Assembly: GCF_002949735.1 (NCBI RefSeq)
Contig: NZ_CP026681.1
Coordinates: forward strand, 434,001 to 498,000
Source of the DNA: Nostoc sp. 'Peltigera membranacea cyanobiont' N6
GTDB lineage: Bacteria; Cyanobacteriota; Cyanobacteriia; Cyanobacteriales; Nostocaceae
Length of the DNA stretch: 64,000 nt
Direction: 5' to 3'
Made by a program: the position numbers and the translations under genes. Under the pieces are notes generated by a model that was not told where the DNA came from, did not search any database, and was given only the letters and a program-made list of their open reading frames with translations. Positions 8,877 through 18,397 of this stretch are shown piece by piece (position 1 is the stretch's first letter; each line of letters opens with the position of its first letter).

Positions 8877-9200
8877 GTGTTTCTAAGATTAGCGCGACAA
8901 CATCAAGAATTCGTTCAAGACTTGGTAATGAACCTGCAAGCCTTGACAATTGTACTTGAGCAGCATGGATATTCTGCCTCGTGTTATACGTGCGGCGACC
9001 AAATGAAGAGTGCTTCATTCATGGTTAGCCTGCGAGAAAAGCATCTGATTCGTTTTGTAGTGTCTGATTACGGGATTACTTGGATGGAATTGTGGGACGA
9101 TCGCGAATTAATGAAGTTGGAGGGTGCTGAAGCAGTAAAACAATTGCAAGAGTTAGCTAATATTGTCAAGCATTCGCCCGCAATACAATTGACGACTTAA
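8877..9200 (+). CDS. Conserved-looking hypothetical protein
   Basis: 107 residues from a GTG at 8877, preceded by AGGAG at good distance; an ATG at 8928 is possible. The middle holds a CYTCG pair (SASCYTCGDQMKSASFMV), and the rest is a small mixed helix/strand protein ending near KQLQELANIVKHSPAIQLTT. No signal peptide or membrane segment. It sits between gntK and the CRISPR array with no operon partner. I do not recognise a named domain; the two cysteines could bind metal or form a disulphide. Confidence 0.55.
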   Translation: MFLRLARQHQEFVQDLVMNLQALTIVLEQHGYSASCYTCGDQMKSASFMVSLREKHLIRFVVSDYGITWMELWDDRELMKLEGAEAVKQLQELANIVKHSPAIQLTT

Positions 9201-9371
9201 AAGCTAATTCGTAAATATAAATCTAAAGAGAACTGAATCTGGCTTGAACTCAGGTTATAAGCTAAATCGAGTGTGCGTAGGCGTAGCCCATCGTAGACAT
9301 CACTGATTCTCAGTCGGTGAAGACAACGGAAAGTATATATTACACAGGTTTTAGTCAATTAAAATCGACTG

Positions 9372-11291
9372 GTTTCAATCCCTAATAGGGATTTTAGGTA
9401 ATTGCAATTTGTACAAATTTAAACCAGGCTGGGCGTGGTTCCAGTTTCAATCCCTAATAGGGATTTTAGGTAATTGCAATTCCAGTTAATCGTCAGATGT
9501 TTGCCCAAGAAATTGGTTTCAATCCCTAATAGGGATTTTAGGTAATTGCAATTATCCCGAAAATTGGCAGTTTGCGGGGAGTCATGAGTTTCAATCCCTA
9601 ATAGGGATTTTAGGTAATTGCAATTCAATGGAAAGAATTAAAAGCGCAACTCAAGGAGGCAGTTTCAATCCCTAATAGGGATTTTAGGTAATTGCAATTA
9701 AGCTATGCGATCGCGTATTTTTGTCTAAGAAAAAGTTTCAATCCCTAATAGGGATTTTAGGTAATTGCAATTATGCTCACAAATACGAGAATATCCAAGA
9801 ATTAGTACTAAGAAAAAGTTTCAATCCCTAATAGGGATTTTAGGTAATTGCAATTGCAGATTAAAATCTTCTATCAAGTAACTCGCTGTTTCAATCCCTA
9901 ATAGGGATTTTAGGTAATTGCAATCTGAATGTCGCCTTAGTGTAGTACCTACAGCAAGTTTGTTTCAATCCCTAATAGGGATTTTAGGTAATTGCAATTA
10001 TGATATCGGTAGCTTAAAATCTAATAGCCAGAAAGTTTCAATCCCTAATAGGGATTTTAGGTAATTGCAATTGGTACTTTTACATCGTTAACAATGTCCT
10101 ACGAAGAGTTTCAATCCCTAATAGGGATTTTAGGTAATTGCAATAATCACCTATCTGAAAGTTGCAATCATTTTTTCGTGTTTCAATCCCTAATAGGGAT
10201 TTTAGGTAATTGCAATCTCTACTTCTACCCAAGGTAGAACAGACATCGCTAAGTTTCAATCCCTAATAGGGATTTTAGGTAATTGCAATTCAAACCTTTA
10301 TCACTCGGTTGTTTGTGTTGCTTGTTTCAATCCCTAATAGGGATTTTAGGTAATTGCAATGCAGTTCTACTTAGGTAGTTGATGTATAAAGTGAGTTTCA
10401 ATCCCTAATAGGGATTTTAGGTAATTGCAATCCAAAAATTGTAGAAAGCGTGTTGAGTGTTGATTTAGTTTCAATCCCTAATAGGGATTTTAGGTAATTG
10501 CAATGCAATGCACTTGTCGATACCAGTCGAGAAGCTGCGGTTTCAATCCCTAATAGGGATTTTAGGTAATTGCAATTTGTAGTTTTGCGATCGCTCGGTA
10601 GAAGGTTGCTTTTGAGTTTCAATCCCTAATAGGGATTTTAGGTAATTGCAATGCAACATCAAGGTCGACAGGGAATGGCTCATTGGTTTCAATCCCTAAT
10701 AGGGATTTTAGGTAATTGCAATTAATCAGTGGCTATCGTTACCTGTTACCATGACGTTTCAATCCCTAATAGGGATTTTAGGTAATTGCAATCTTCTGGA
10801 AAACTGTCACTTAAAGTGTCATTTAAAGTGTTTCAATCCCTAATAGGGATTTTAGGTAATTGCAATCTATTGGGGTAATGCAGGTGATATAGAAGTAGAG
10901 GTTTCAATCCCTAATAGGGATTTTAGGTAATTGCAATAAAATTATTGAGCGAAATGATAATAATCCTGCCCGTTTCAATCCCTAATAGGGATTTTAGGTA
11001 ATTGCAATTTTACGGAATACTTTTGCTTGTGGTTTATCTGTTTCAATCCCTAATAGGGATTTTAGGTAATTGCAATTTGAAATGATATCGAAGTAAGCCT
11101 TAGCATCATTTGTTTCAATCCCTAATAGGGATTTTAGGTAATTGCAATCATTAGAACTGATAACGTTGGCGACTTGGCAACTGTTTCAATCCCTAATAGG
11201 GATTTTAGGTAATTGCAATCGGAGTATCCTAAATCGTTGACTTCTAAAATTCTCGTTTCAATCCCTAATAGGGATTTTAGGTAATTGCAAT
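9372..11291 (-). CRISPR. CRISPR array, 27 repeats of 37 bases and 26 spacers
   Basis: The 37-base repeat reads GTTTCAATCCCTAATAGGGA at its left end and TTTTAGGTAATTGCAAT at its right end on the plus strand. All 27 copies I read appear identical. Spacers run 31-39 bases except one of 46 (9772-9817). In the reverse complement the repeat ends GGGATTGAAAC, the usual 5' handle of type I/III crRNAs, so transcription is probably on the minus strand with the leader to the right of 11291. Both terminal repeats are intact, so decay does not help orient it. No cas gene is in the window, so Cas proteins must come from elsewhere. Small frames inside the array are repeat artefacts. Confidence 0.97.
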
Positions 11292-11651
11292 CGCTGGCTT
11301 CTGAAAGCCTTGTCTTATTTGGTTTTCAAGGTTCGGTTGCGCGAATAGAGAAATCATAACACGAGGAGTCGGAATTTGGCTAGAGGCAAATGGCTGAAAG
11401 CTAGTCCCCATAAGGTGCGCGGATAGTTTATAAATGCGATCGCTCTGAAGTTGTTGCATATAGGGCAATTCAGCCATTTTTCTAGTTACCCTTTTTCCAA
11501 CACCTACCCAGCCGCGCATTTAGCGAAAAAACTAATCTCATTGAAAAGCTGATTACTCATATAAATATCCTACTCGATTAGTTTAGCTGACTCTAGGGCG
11601 ATGCCTGGGTTGGGCTACGCCTACCCAATACCAGCACCCCCACGATCAACT
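11292..11651. other. Gap right of the CRISPR array; possible leader
   Basis: No well-supported gene. If the array is transcribed on the minus strand, the first 100-200 bases here would be the leader. An 80-codon minus-strand frame overlaps the last repeat and is not convincing. Confidence 0.35.
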
Positions 11652-11975
11652 TTATTTGGCAACGTCTTCAAAGTCTGTTATTGCACAAGCAAACTCTCTA
11701 AAAGCTGTTTTAATCAAAACCTCTTTCGTTCCCCTTTCCAGCGAAGAATTGCGTATCAGGTCTGTTAATTCTATGAATAACAGAGAGAACATAAAACGAT
11801 CTTGGCGATCGACTTGTTTCAAGCAAGACGATATAAACTGATAAAGCTCTGTTTTTCTAGGCTTGGTTTGTTCTTCCCATATTTGTAACCCAAGCCGGAA
11901 GGTTCTTAAGCGGATTTCATTACTATTGAAGGACGCATCTTTGTAGCGGACTGATACGCGCTGGGGTATTTCCAT
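11652..11975 (-). CDS. Hypothetical protein
   Basis: 107 residues, mostly helical, beginning MEIPQRVSVRYKDASF and ending AFREFACAITDFEDVAK. It has no signal peptide, membrane segment or motif that I recognise. The composition (regular alternation of charged and hydrophobic residues, LFIELTDLIRNSS) is protein-like. It stands alone between the CRISPR array and a small mobile element. A real but lineage-restricted gene is plausible. Confidence 0.45.
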   Translation of the reverse strand: MEIPQRVSVRYKDASFNSNEIRLRTFRLGLQIWEEQTKPRKTELYQFISSCLKQVDRQDRFMFSLLFIELTDLIRNSSLERGTKEVLIKTAFREFACAITDFEDVAK

Positions 11976-12176
11976 GAGGTTTAGCTATACATATTCAATG
12001 TAAAGTAATTATTCACTTATATTTTGGCTCAACCGGAAAAATCTGATATTTTGCACCAATTCCAATAATCGCTGTCGCTTAGAAACGAATTACCACTAAA
12101 TAACGCCTAATTATCCAGAAACTTTACGTGCAAGTATCTGGTTTAGCGTAGTTACGCAGAATTTTTATATCTAAAT

Positions 12177-12325
12177 ATAGGACTAGTATTTGATTTCTGA
12201 AAAAATCTAAGTATGTGTAGGGTGTGTTACGGCTTCCGTAACGCACCAAAACATAAAGGGTGGTGCGTTAAGCCTACGGCATAACACACCCTACGTGTAT
12301 TTCAAAAATCAAATATGAGTCCTAT
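12177..12325. mobile_element. MITE-like element with about 26-base terminal inverted repeats
   Basis: The left end ATAGGACTAGTATTTGATTT is matched by the reverse complement of the right end, ATAGGACTCATATTTGATTT. Inside, GTAGGGTGTGTTACGG and GGTGCGTTA form a second inverted pair, so the element folds into a long hairpin. Flanking TA dinucleotides fit a Tc1/IS630-type target. No open frame inside. A related fragment lies near the right edge of the window. Confidence 0.8.
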
Positions 12326-12481
12326 ACCCTCCTTCTAGATATTAGACCGAATAGTTACGTATAAATACTCAATATTGGTTTTAAACACCTGACTTTAAGT
12401 ATATTCATTGGTGATATTCAGGATTTTTCCAGATAACATCCGAATCAGGACATTATACGTAAATTTTCTAGATATTACTCT

Positions 12482-12727
12482 ATGGAAGAACGCCAAAAAA
12501 AGCTCTTAGAACAGGTACAGGATAAAATCCGGCTTCAACATTATTGTTACCAAACAGAAAGAAGTGACACTGACTGGATTAAGCATTACATCTGTTTTTA
12601 CGATCGCTACCATCCCAAATATATGGTGAGTGCGGAAATAGAAGCCTTTTTAACACATTTAACTGTGAAAAAAAACGTTGCTGCATTAACTCAAAATCAA
12701 GCGTTAAAGAGCTTTGCATTATTATGA
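12482..12727 (+). pseudogene. Integron/phage-type tyrosine integrase, N-terminal remnant
   Basis: 81 residues resembling only the SAM-like core-binding domain of IntI/XerD-type integrases: LLEQVQDKIRLQHYCYQTER, DWIKHYICFYDRYHPKY, EIEAFLTHLTVKKNVAALTQ, NQAL. The sequence then departs (KSFALL) and stops. The catalytic domain with its Arg-His-Arg-Tyr set is absent. Removing one base near GCGTTAAAGAGC would continue the frame in an integrase-like way for a few residues only. The stop overlaps the next ATG by four bases (ATGA), so the remnant may now act as a leader frame for the DUF3131 gene. Confidence 0.75.
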
Positions 12728-15564
12728 GATACAAACCCCATCAACAAAAGCTGTTGAGATGGATTGCATTGTTCCTAGTTGGAACATTTCTGCAATTATT
12801 GTTTTATATCCCAACACCAGTCTTATCCCAAAATTCCAATAGCTGTAGCAATATTACAGCCCCTCTGACACCTGAAGAACAAACTTATGCTCGTGGTGCT
12901 TGGCAGTATTTTGTCAAAAACTATCAGCCAGCAACGGGATTTACCAATTCTACAGGGGGTTATCCTTCTGGTACACTCTGGGACATGGGGAATTACCTGA
13001 TGGCGTTGAATGCTGCACGCTGGTTGAATCTTAATGACCAAGCAGACTTTGACACACGCATCAACAAGTTTTTGACGACTCTCAACAGCCTGAAATTATT
13101 TGAGGATACTTTGCCGAATAAAGTCTATAACGCAGCCAATGCACAAATGGTTGATTATGGCAACAATCCCCTTGAGCGAGGTATTGGCTGGTCTGCTTTG
13201 GATGTCGGGCGAATCCTGGCGGCATTTGATGTCATCCGCACCTGTCATCCCCAATATAACGATTGGCTCAAAGGAATTGTCGCAAAGTGGCAAGTGGCGC
13301 GATCGCTCAAAGATGGACAACTTTTTGGCGCTACTGTTCTCCCAGACAACAAAACCTTACTGGTGCAAGAAGGACGACTCGGCTACGAAGAATATGGCGC
13401 TAGAGGTTATGAACTTTGGGGTTTCTCTGCACCCAAAGCTATTTCTTTAGAACCATTTAAGTTCGTTGAAATTAATGGCGTACAAATTCCCGTTGATACC
13501 CGTGACTTTAAAAGTACCAACGCTAATAATTACGTTGTTAGTGAGTCTTACATCCTTGATGGGATTGAGTTTGGCTTGCAAGGTGAGTTAGCTGATTTTG
13601 CTGCCAGGGTTTTAGATGTGCAAAAACGGCGTTTTGATACCACAGGCCAGTTGACTGCTGTCACAGAAGATAATATCGACCAAGCGCCTTATTTTCTCTA
13701 CAACACTGTCTACGCCAACGGTGCAAACTGGGCAACAATCACCGATGCTAATCAACCTTATCCCCAGTTTCGCAGCATCAGCACCAAAGCCGCTTTTGGT
13801 TGGCGCTATCTTTTTCCAGATAATGCTTATGCTCAAAAAGTTTTTGATGTAGTCAAGGATCTCCGCAGTCCTGATGATAGTGGTTATTATGCTGGGATCT
13901 ATGAAGAATCAAAACAACCCAATAAAGCTTTGACAGGTAATACTAATGGGCTGATTTTGGAGATTTTATACTACAAAGCTAAGGGAAATCACCCCTTAAT
14001 TACTTCTAGTTCTGCGAGTGTGTCTACTGGTAAGCCCAGTGAAAATGCTTCTCCTGAAACACCCTCAAATCAAGGGAATTCTAGTGTTACGCCTCCTACC
14101 GCAAATCAACCGAATTCTACTGTTACGCCTCCTACCGCAACCCCTACAGATACTCCTAAAATTGTAGAAGTGGCCGTTGCACCTATTCCACCAGTCGATA
14201 GTCCCCAATCATCTAACCTCAAACTAGATCGACCCCTGACGTTGATTGAACGGCGTTATGCAGAAGCCGCTTGGCGATACTTTCAAGCAAATTATCACTC
14301 CAAAAATGGGCTGATAGACGATCGCAGTGATTTCAAAGGTGCAACCCTCTGGGGACTAGGAGATTATCTCGCAGCCCTCCATGCAGCGCGATCGCTCGAT
14401 ATAATTACTCCGAAGGAATTTGACCAACGGACTCGACATCTTTTAGCAGCATTGACAAAATTACCATTATTTAGTCAGGAATTGCCGAGTCGGGGTTACG
14501 ATACGCGATCGCTGCAATCAGTAGATTATGGTGGAAATCCAATTGCAGAAGGTAACGGTTGGTCAGCTTTAGATTTAGGCAGGATACTAGCAGCGCTTTA
14601 CAACTTAAAAACCTGTCATCCAGAATATACGGCTGCGGTAGATAAAATTGTGCTGGATTGGTCATACTTGCGGGTGGTGCGGGAAGGTATTCTTTCTAGT
14701 GCTACCGTTACCAAAGAGCAAGATGGGCGATCGCTTACCCGCGTCAACCCCGAAACCCGTTTGGGATATGAAGAATATGCAGCTAGAGCTTTTCAATTAT
14801 GGGGATTTAATGTTGAACATTCTGCGATTGGTGGTGAATATCAAACTGCCTTAGTAGAGGGAGTGAAAGTACCAATTCAGCGCCGCCGCCCAGATACCAA
14901 CTCAAAAGTTAACCAATATACAGTTAGCAATCCTTTCTTACTTTATGCGCTGGAGTTTGGACTAGATCCCCAAATGCGATCGCTCTTTCAACCAATCTTT
15001 CAGGCGCAAGCTGAACGTTACCGTCGCACCGGCAACCTCACAGCCTCAGCTACCACCTTAATCGATCGCAAACCTTACACTGTCCACAGCACAATTACTG
15101 GAAAAGGTGAGCCTTGGGTAGCTTTAGCAGATAACGGGCAAATTGTACCAAAGGGGCGATTGGTAAGTACAGCAGTCGCTTTTGCCTATCATGCCCTGCT
15201 TCCAGAAAATAAGTACAGTCAAGAGTTACTGCAAGGAACCACTGATTTATACAATCCATTAGCCGGATTTTATGAGGGCTTCTATGAAACCACGGGTAAA
15301 ACGGCAGTTGGTTTCACTAATAGCACCAACAGTATGATTTTGCAATCCTTGCTGTACAAAGTGATGAATCAACAACCTTTAATTCGTCCGACTGTCAACA
15401 TGCAATCTCCTTGGTGGCAAGAAGTTAGTAAAGGAGATTCTGGGCGAGGTTTACCCAACATTGCTAGACAACAAACCAAGTTAATTTCTGATAGTTCTGG
15501 AAATTACTGGATTTCAGGTAGCGAAAAGACTCCACTAGTAACTGGTACAACAGTCACAGAGTAA
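12724..15564 (+). CDS. Exported protein with two DUF3131 domains
   Basis: 946 residues. A signal peptide (basic start, then WIALFLVGTFLQLLFYIPTP, VLSQ) precedes two homologous DUF3131 domains at about residues 48-430 and 505-905. Each has the pattern AxxAWxYFxxNY, TLWxxGxYLxALxAAR, NPxxxGxGWSALDxGRILAA, RLGYEEYxARxxxLWGF. They are joined by a Pro/Thr/Ser-rich linker with a repeated VTPPTA. DUF3131 is an alpha-barrel-like family found near polysaccharide genes; a glycan-active role is likely but not shown. It heads a same-strand run with a GH26-like protein, another DUF3131 protein and a BcsA-like synthase, so it probably acts in the periplasm on the exported glucan or mannan. Confidence 0.85.
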   Translation: MRYKPHQQKLLRWIALFLVGTFLQLLFYIPTPVLSQNSNSCSNITAPLTPEEQTYARGAWQYFVKNYQPATGFTNSTGGYPSGTLWDMGNYLMALNAARWLNLNDQADFDTRINKFLTTLNSLKLFEDTLPNKVYNAANAQMVDYGNNPLERGIGWSALDVGRILAAFDVIRTCHPQYNDWLKGIVAKWQVARSLKDGQLFGATVLPDNKTLLVQEGRLGYEEYGARGYELWGFSAPKAISLEPFKFVEINGVQIPVDTRDFKSTNANNYVVSESYILDGIEFGLQGELADFAARVLDVQKRRFDTTGQLTAVTEDNIDQAPYFLYNTVYANGANWATITDANQPYPQFRSISTKAAFGWRYLFPDNAYAQKVFDVVKDLRSPDDSGYYAGIYEESKQPNKALTGNTNGLILEILYYKAKGNHPLITSSSASVSTGKPSENASPETPSNQGNSSVTPPTANQPNSTVTPPTATPTDTPKIVEVAVAPIPPVDSPQSSNLKLDRPLTLIERRYAEAAWRYFQANYHSKNGLIDDRSDFKGATLWGLGDYLAALHAARSLDIITPKEFDQRTRHLLAALTKLPLFSQELPSRGYDTRSLQSVDYGGNPIAEGNGWSALDLGRILAALYNLKTCHPEYTAAVDKIVLDWSYLRVVREGILSSATVTKEQDGRSLTRVNPETRLGYEEYAARAFQLWGFNVEHSAIGGEYQTALVEGVKVPIQRRRPDTNSKVNQYTVSNPFLLYALEFGLDPQMRSLFQPIFQAQAERYRRTGNLTASATTLIDRKPYTVHSTITGKGEPWVALADNGQIVPKGRLVSTAVAFAYHALLPENKYSQELLQGTTDLYNPLAGFYEGFYETTGKTAVGFTNSTNSMILQSLLYKVMNQQPLIRPTVNMQSPWWQEVSKGDSGRGLPNIARQQTKLISDSSGNYWISGSEKTPLVTGTTVTE

Positions 15565-15584
15565 GTTGAAACGCAATTTACTTT

Positions 15585-15612
15585 AAGCCCATCCCTTGAA
15601 GGGATGGGCTTT
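15585..15612 (+). terminator. Intrinsic terminator-like hairpin after the double-DUF3131 gene
   Basis: AAGCCCATCCC, a four-base TTGA loop, then GGGATGGGCTT forms an 11-base-pair perfect stem 21 bases after the stop. The following T tract is short (TTCCC), so it may only attenuate transcription into the downstream genes. Confidence 0.65.
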
Positions 15613-15748
15613 CCCGGCGACTTTCAATAATTACCAAGTTGTGTTTGTTATTAATCAGTTGTATTTGGGAATACTTACTACATGATGCAGTGGCTTTCAC
15701 AAGCAACAGACATCTGGATTCAAAATCCCTGTTTATTCGTTCAAATCT

Positions 15749-16804
15749 ATGGACAAGGTACGGCTGGCGCTGATGATGCTAATTTTACTAGGAAGCATCT
15801 TTGCGAATAAAAATCTGGCAGTTGCTGATGCCTCAAAGCAACTCGAAAACCTGAAATTAAAGCAAGTTCGCAACCAAACAGCTTCCAAGACTCCTGTACT
15901 ACTGGGACTATATGCCCCAGATTATCTAGGAAATCAAAGTACAATTGACAGCCAATTACGTCAAGTAGATCAATGGGTTGGTAAGCGCCATTCTATTGCT
16001 GGATTGTTCTTGGATATCGAGGACTCGAATCCTGCTTACAACATCCCAGTGCCCCTAGAACAACTGAAGCACAACGGATACACAGCTTTTATTAATCTCA
16101 AATCTACTCGTTCAGCAGCGCAGATTGCTAGGGGAGACGTAGATAGTTCTCTACAAAAAGTGGCAAAAGCCTACGCTGATTGGGCAAAGAAAGGAGAGGG
16201 CCGGATGGCGTTTATCGCGCCGTTGCAAGAGATGAACATTCCTGGAGAAGCATACAGCCAAGACCCGCAGAACTTCAAGTTAGCTTATCAACGCATCCAA
16301 AAGATATTTAAAGAGGCTGGTATATCTTCACAGGCAATCCGCTGGGTATTTGCACCTAATGGTTGGAGTAAAAAAAATGAGCATCGCTTTGAAAACTACT
16401 ATCCTGGGGACAAGTCGGTAGATGTTGTTGCCTTTAGTTCGTACAACTGGGGGTATTGTAGTAATTCTTCTTGGAAACACTGGAATAGCCCAAAAGAAGT
16501 TTTTGAACCATATATCAAGCGGATGAAGGTTATGGCTGGCAGTAAGCCGATTTTCATCGCTCAAACAGCTAGTACGAGTAATACGCAAAATGGTTTACAA
16601 AAGGGTGCCAAAGATCGATGGTTACAAGACTCTTACACTCAACTTGCTGGGATGGGTGTAAGAGCCATCCTTTACTTCAATATTAATAAGGAATGTGATT
16701 GGGCAATTAACAGTAATAGTGGTAAATCTGCTGGTTATAAAGACGCGGTAAATAATCCGGCTTTCGGCTATTTATCGCCTACGGAATTGGCAAAGAAGAT
16801 ATAA
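15749..16804 (+). CDS. GH26-like glycosidase-fold protein, exported, nucleophile position Gln
   Basis: 351 residues with a signal peptide (MDKVRLALMMLILLGSIFAN, cleavage near AVADA). The fold resembles GH26 beta-mannanases: LGLYAPDY near residue 52, AFIAPLQEMN with Glu161 at the acid/base position, WVFAPN, YYPGDKSVDVVAFSSYNWG, and KPIFIAQTAS. In active GH26 enzymes the last motif has Glu as nucleophile, whereas here it is Gln272. The protein may therefore bind glycan without retaining hydrolysis, or use another residue. The stop TAA is followed at once by the ATG of the next gene in the same reading frame. Family assignment is by motif only. Confidence 0.65.
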   Translation: MDKVRLALMMLILLGSIFANKNLAVADASKQLENLKLKQVRNQTASKTPVLLGLYAPDYLGNQSTIDSQLRQVDQWVGKRHSIAGLFLDIEDSNPAYNIPVPLEQLKHNGYTAFINLKSTRSAAQIARGDVDSSLQKVAKAYADWAKKGEGRMAFIAPLQEMNIPGEAYSQDPQNFKLAYQRIQKIFKEAGISSQAIRWVFAPNGWSKKNEHRFENYYPGDKSVDVVAFSSYNWGYCSNSSWKHWNSPKEVFEPYIKRMKVMAGSKPIFIAQTASTSNTQNGLQKGAKDRWLQDSYTQLAGMGVRAILYFNINKECDWAINSNSGKSAGYKDAVNNPAFGYLSPTELAKKI

Positions 16805-18307
16805 ATGGCAACAAGCGGCATCAAAAGCATGATTTTGCAATCAGTTTTGTACGCAACGACAAATCAACAACCCCTGCTTTGTCCAATTACGGCGACGTGG
16901 CAATGCTCTCCTACTCCATCTACGATTATTGCTGCCCCTGATAACTTTAATCCTGATGTCCAAACACCATCGCCACAAACCGTTCCAGAATCGAATGCTC
17001 CTACACTCACACCACTACCGCTAAAACCAAAACCGACACCACCAAAACCAACAGCTACACCAGATAAACCTATTATTCCAACGCCCACAACTTCTTTACC
17101 ACGATTGACCCAAGAAGCGGATCGAATTGCTGCTAAACAGGCTTGGAAATATTTTGAGCGGAACTGGAATCCCCAAACAGGTTTAGTAAATTCGGGAGAC
17201 AACTTACCGTGGACAACTTGGTGGGATCAGGGTAGCGCCTTATTGGGAATTCATGCAGCTTACCAGTTAGGGTTATTGCCGAAAGACGTTTTCCAAAAGC
17301 GGATGAACACATTGCTAGAGACGTTGGAAAAACTGCCGCTACCACCAACTGGTTTACCCAACAAAGCTTATAGCACCCGGACTGGCGAAATGCGCCAACT
17401 CAATGACACCCCCGATCCCAAGGGTATAAGTGGTTGGTCAGTTTTAGACATGGCGCGATTTTTATTAGCATTGCATATTATGCGATCGCATTATCCAGAA
17501 TATAGCGATTCGCCTAAGGGCGACAGCTTCGCTTCACGGATTAATCGCATCGTCGCTCGCTGGAATCTATCGAAACTTGTCAAAGATGGTTGGTTAAATG
17601 GTGCTATCCCCAGAGCAGGCAAACTTCTCGAAGTGCAGGAAGGCCGATTAGGCTACGAGCAATATGCTGCCCACAGTTTAAAGCTGTGGAATATTCAAGC
17701 TACTAATGCTCTCTCTAATCCACCAGTAAAGACGGTTCAAGTGGATGGTATTACTCTGCAAGTCGATCGACGGAATCTAAAAAACTCTGGGGCTACTAAC
17801 TACCTAACGAACGATCCTTATTTACTTTGGGGTTTAGAAATGGGTTGGAATGATGCTGTTAAACCTCAAGTGCAAAATCTTTTCAAAGTGCAATTACAAC
17901 GATTTAAGCGCACTGGAATTTTAACTGCTGTAAATGAAGATTCTTTGGATCGTCTCCCTTACTTTTTGTATTACAGCGTCTACGCCAATGGTCAATCTTG
18001 GCAAGCCGTTAACACTAGCGGAAAAGCCTATCCCCAATTGCGGTTTGTGAGTACGAAAGCGGCATTTTCTTGGTTTGCGCTCATGCCAGATGACCCTTAT
18101 ACGAAAAGACTGCGAGATTTTGCTCAAAATTTATCCGACAAAAATCGCGGCTATTTTTCAGGACGATATGAAAATCCCAAACTAGGTATTAATACTTCAA
18201 TTGACATTAATACAAATGCGATCGTTTTAGAAAGTTTGCTTTACCAAGCCAGAGGCGGACATCCACTAGTGCTTGAAACCATGAGCCAGGGGAGGCAGCA
18301 GAAATAA
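16805..18307 (+). CDS. DUF3131 domain protein without its own signal peptide
   Basis: 500 residues. Residues 1-28 (GIKSMILQSVLYATTNQQPL) resemble the very end of the second DUF3131 domain of the upstream 946-residue protein (NSMILQSLLYKVMNQQPL), so the start of this gene is a domain fragment. A Pro/Thr-rich linker (about 40-100) follows, then one complete DUF3131 domain (about 105-490) with AAKQAWKYFERNW, SGWSVLDMARFLLAL and GRLGYEQYAAHSLKLW. It lacks a signal peptide and is separated from the upstream exported GH26-like gene by one in-frame TAA. The pair may derive from one exported fusion, or depend on stop readthrough. Alternatively the annotated start is wrong and the protein stays inside. 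Confidence 0.75.
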   Translation: MATSGIKSMILQSVLYATTNQQPLLCPITATWQCSPTPSTIIAAPDNFNPDVQTPSPQTVPESNAPTLTPLPLKPKPTPPKPTATPDKPIIPTPTTSLPRLTQEADRIAAKQAWKYFERNWNPQTGLVNSGDNLPWTTWWDQGSALLGIHAAYQLGLLPKDVFQKRMNTLLETLEKLPLPPTGLPNKAYSTRTGEMRQLNDTPDPKGISGWSVLDMARFLLALHIMRSHYPEYSDSPKGDSFASRINRIVARWNLSKLVKDGWLNGAIPRAGKLLEVQEGRLGYEQYAAHSLKLWNIQATNALSNPPVKTVQVDGITLQVDRRNLKNSGATNYLTNDPYLLWGLEMGWNDAVKPQVQNLFKVQLQRFKRTGILTAVNEDSLDRLPYFLYYSVYANGQSWQAVNTSGKAYPQLRFVSTKAAFSWFALMPDDPYTKRLRDFAQNLSDKNRGYFSGRYENPKLGINTSIDINTNAIVLESLLYQARGGHPLVLETMSQGRQQK

Positions 18308-18397
18308 AAATAAAAATAAAAAATTAATAACTTCTAACTCCCAATTCAGCATTTTTTACCATTGCATTATCCTTTTACATTAATTACTGGTACTAAG

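Noticed and set aside
9419..10622. Minus-strand frames with repeated NYLKSLLGIET peptides
   Set aside because: They are translations of CRISPR repeats and spacers, not genes.
11277..11519. 80-codon minus-strand frame right of the array
   Set aside because: It overlaps the last CRISPR repeat, has no ribosome site and no recognisable content; it may lie in the leader.
12823..15944. Several antisense frames in the DUF3131 region
   Set aside because: They lie wholly within a clear coding sequence on the other strand and show no domain.
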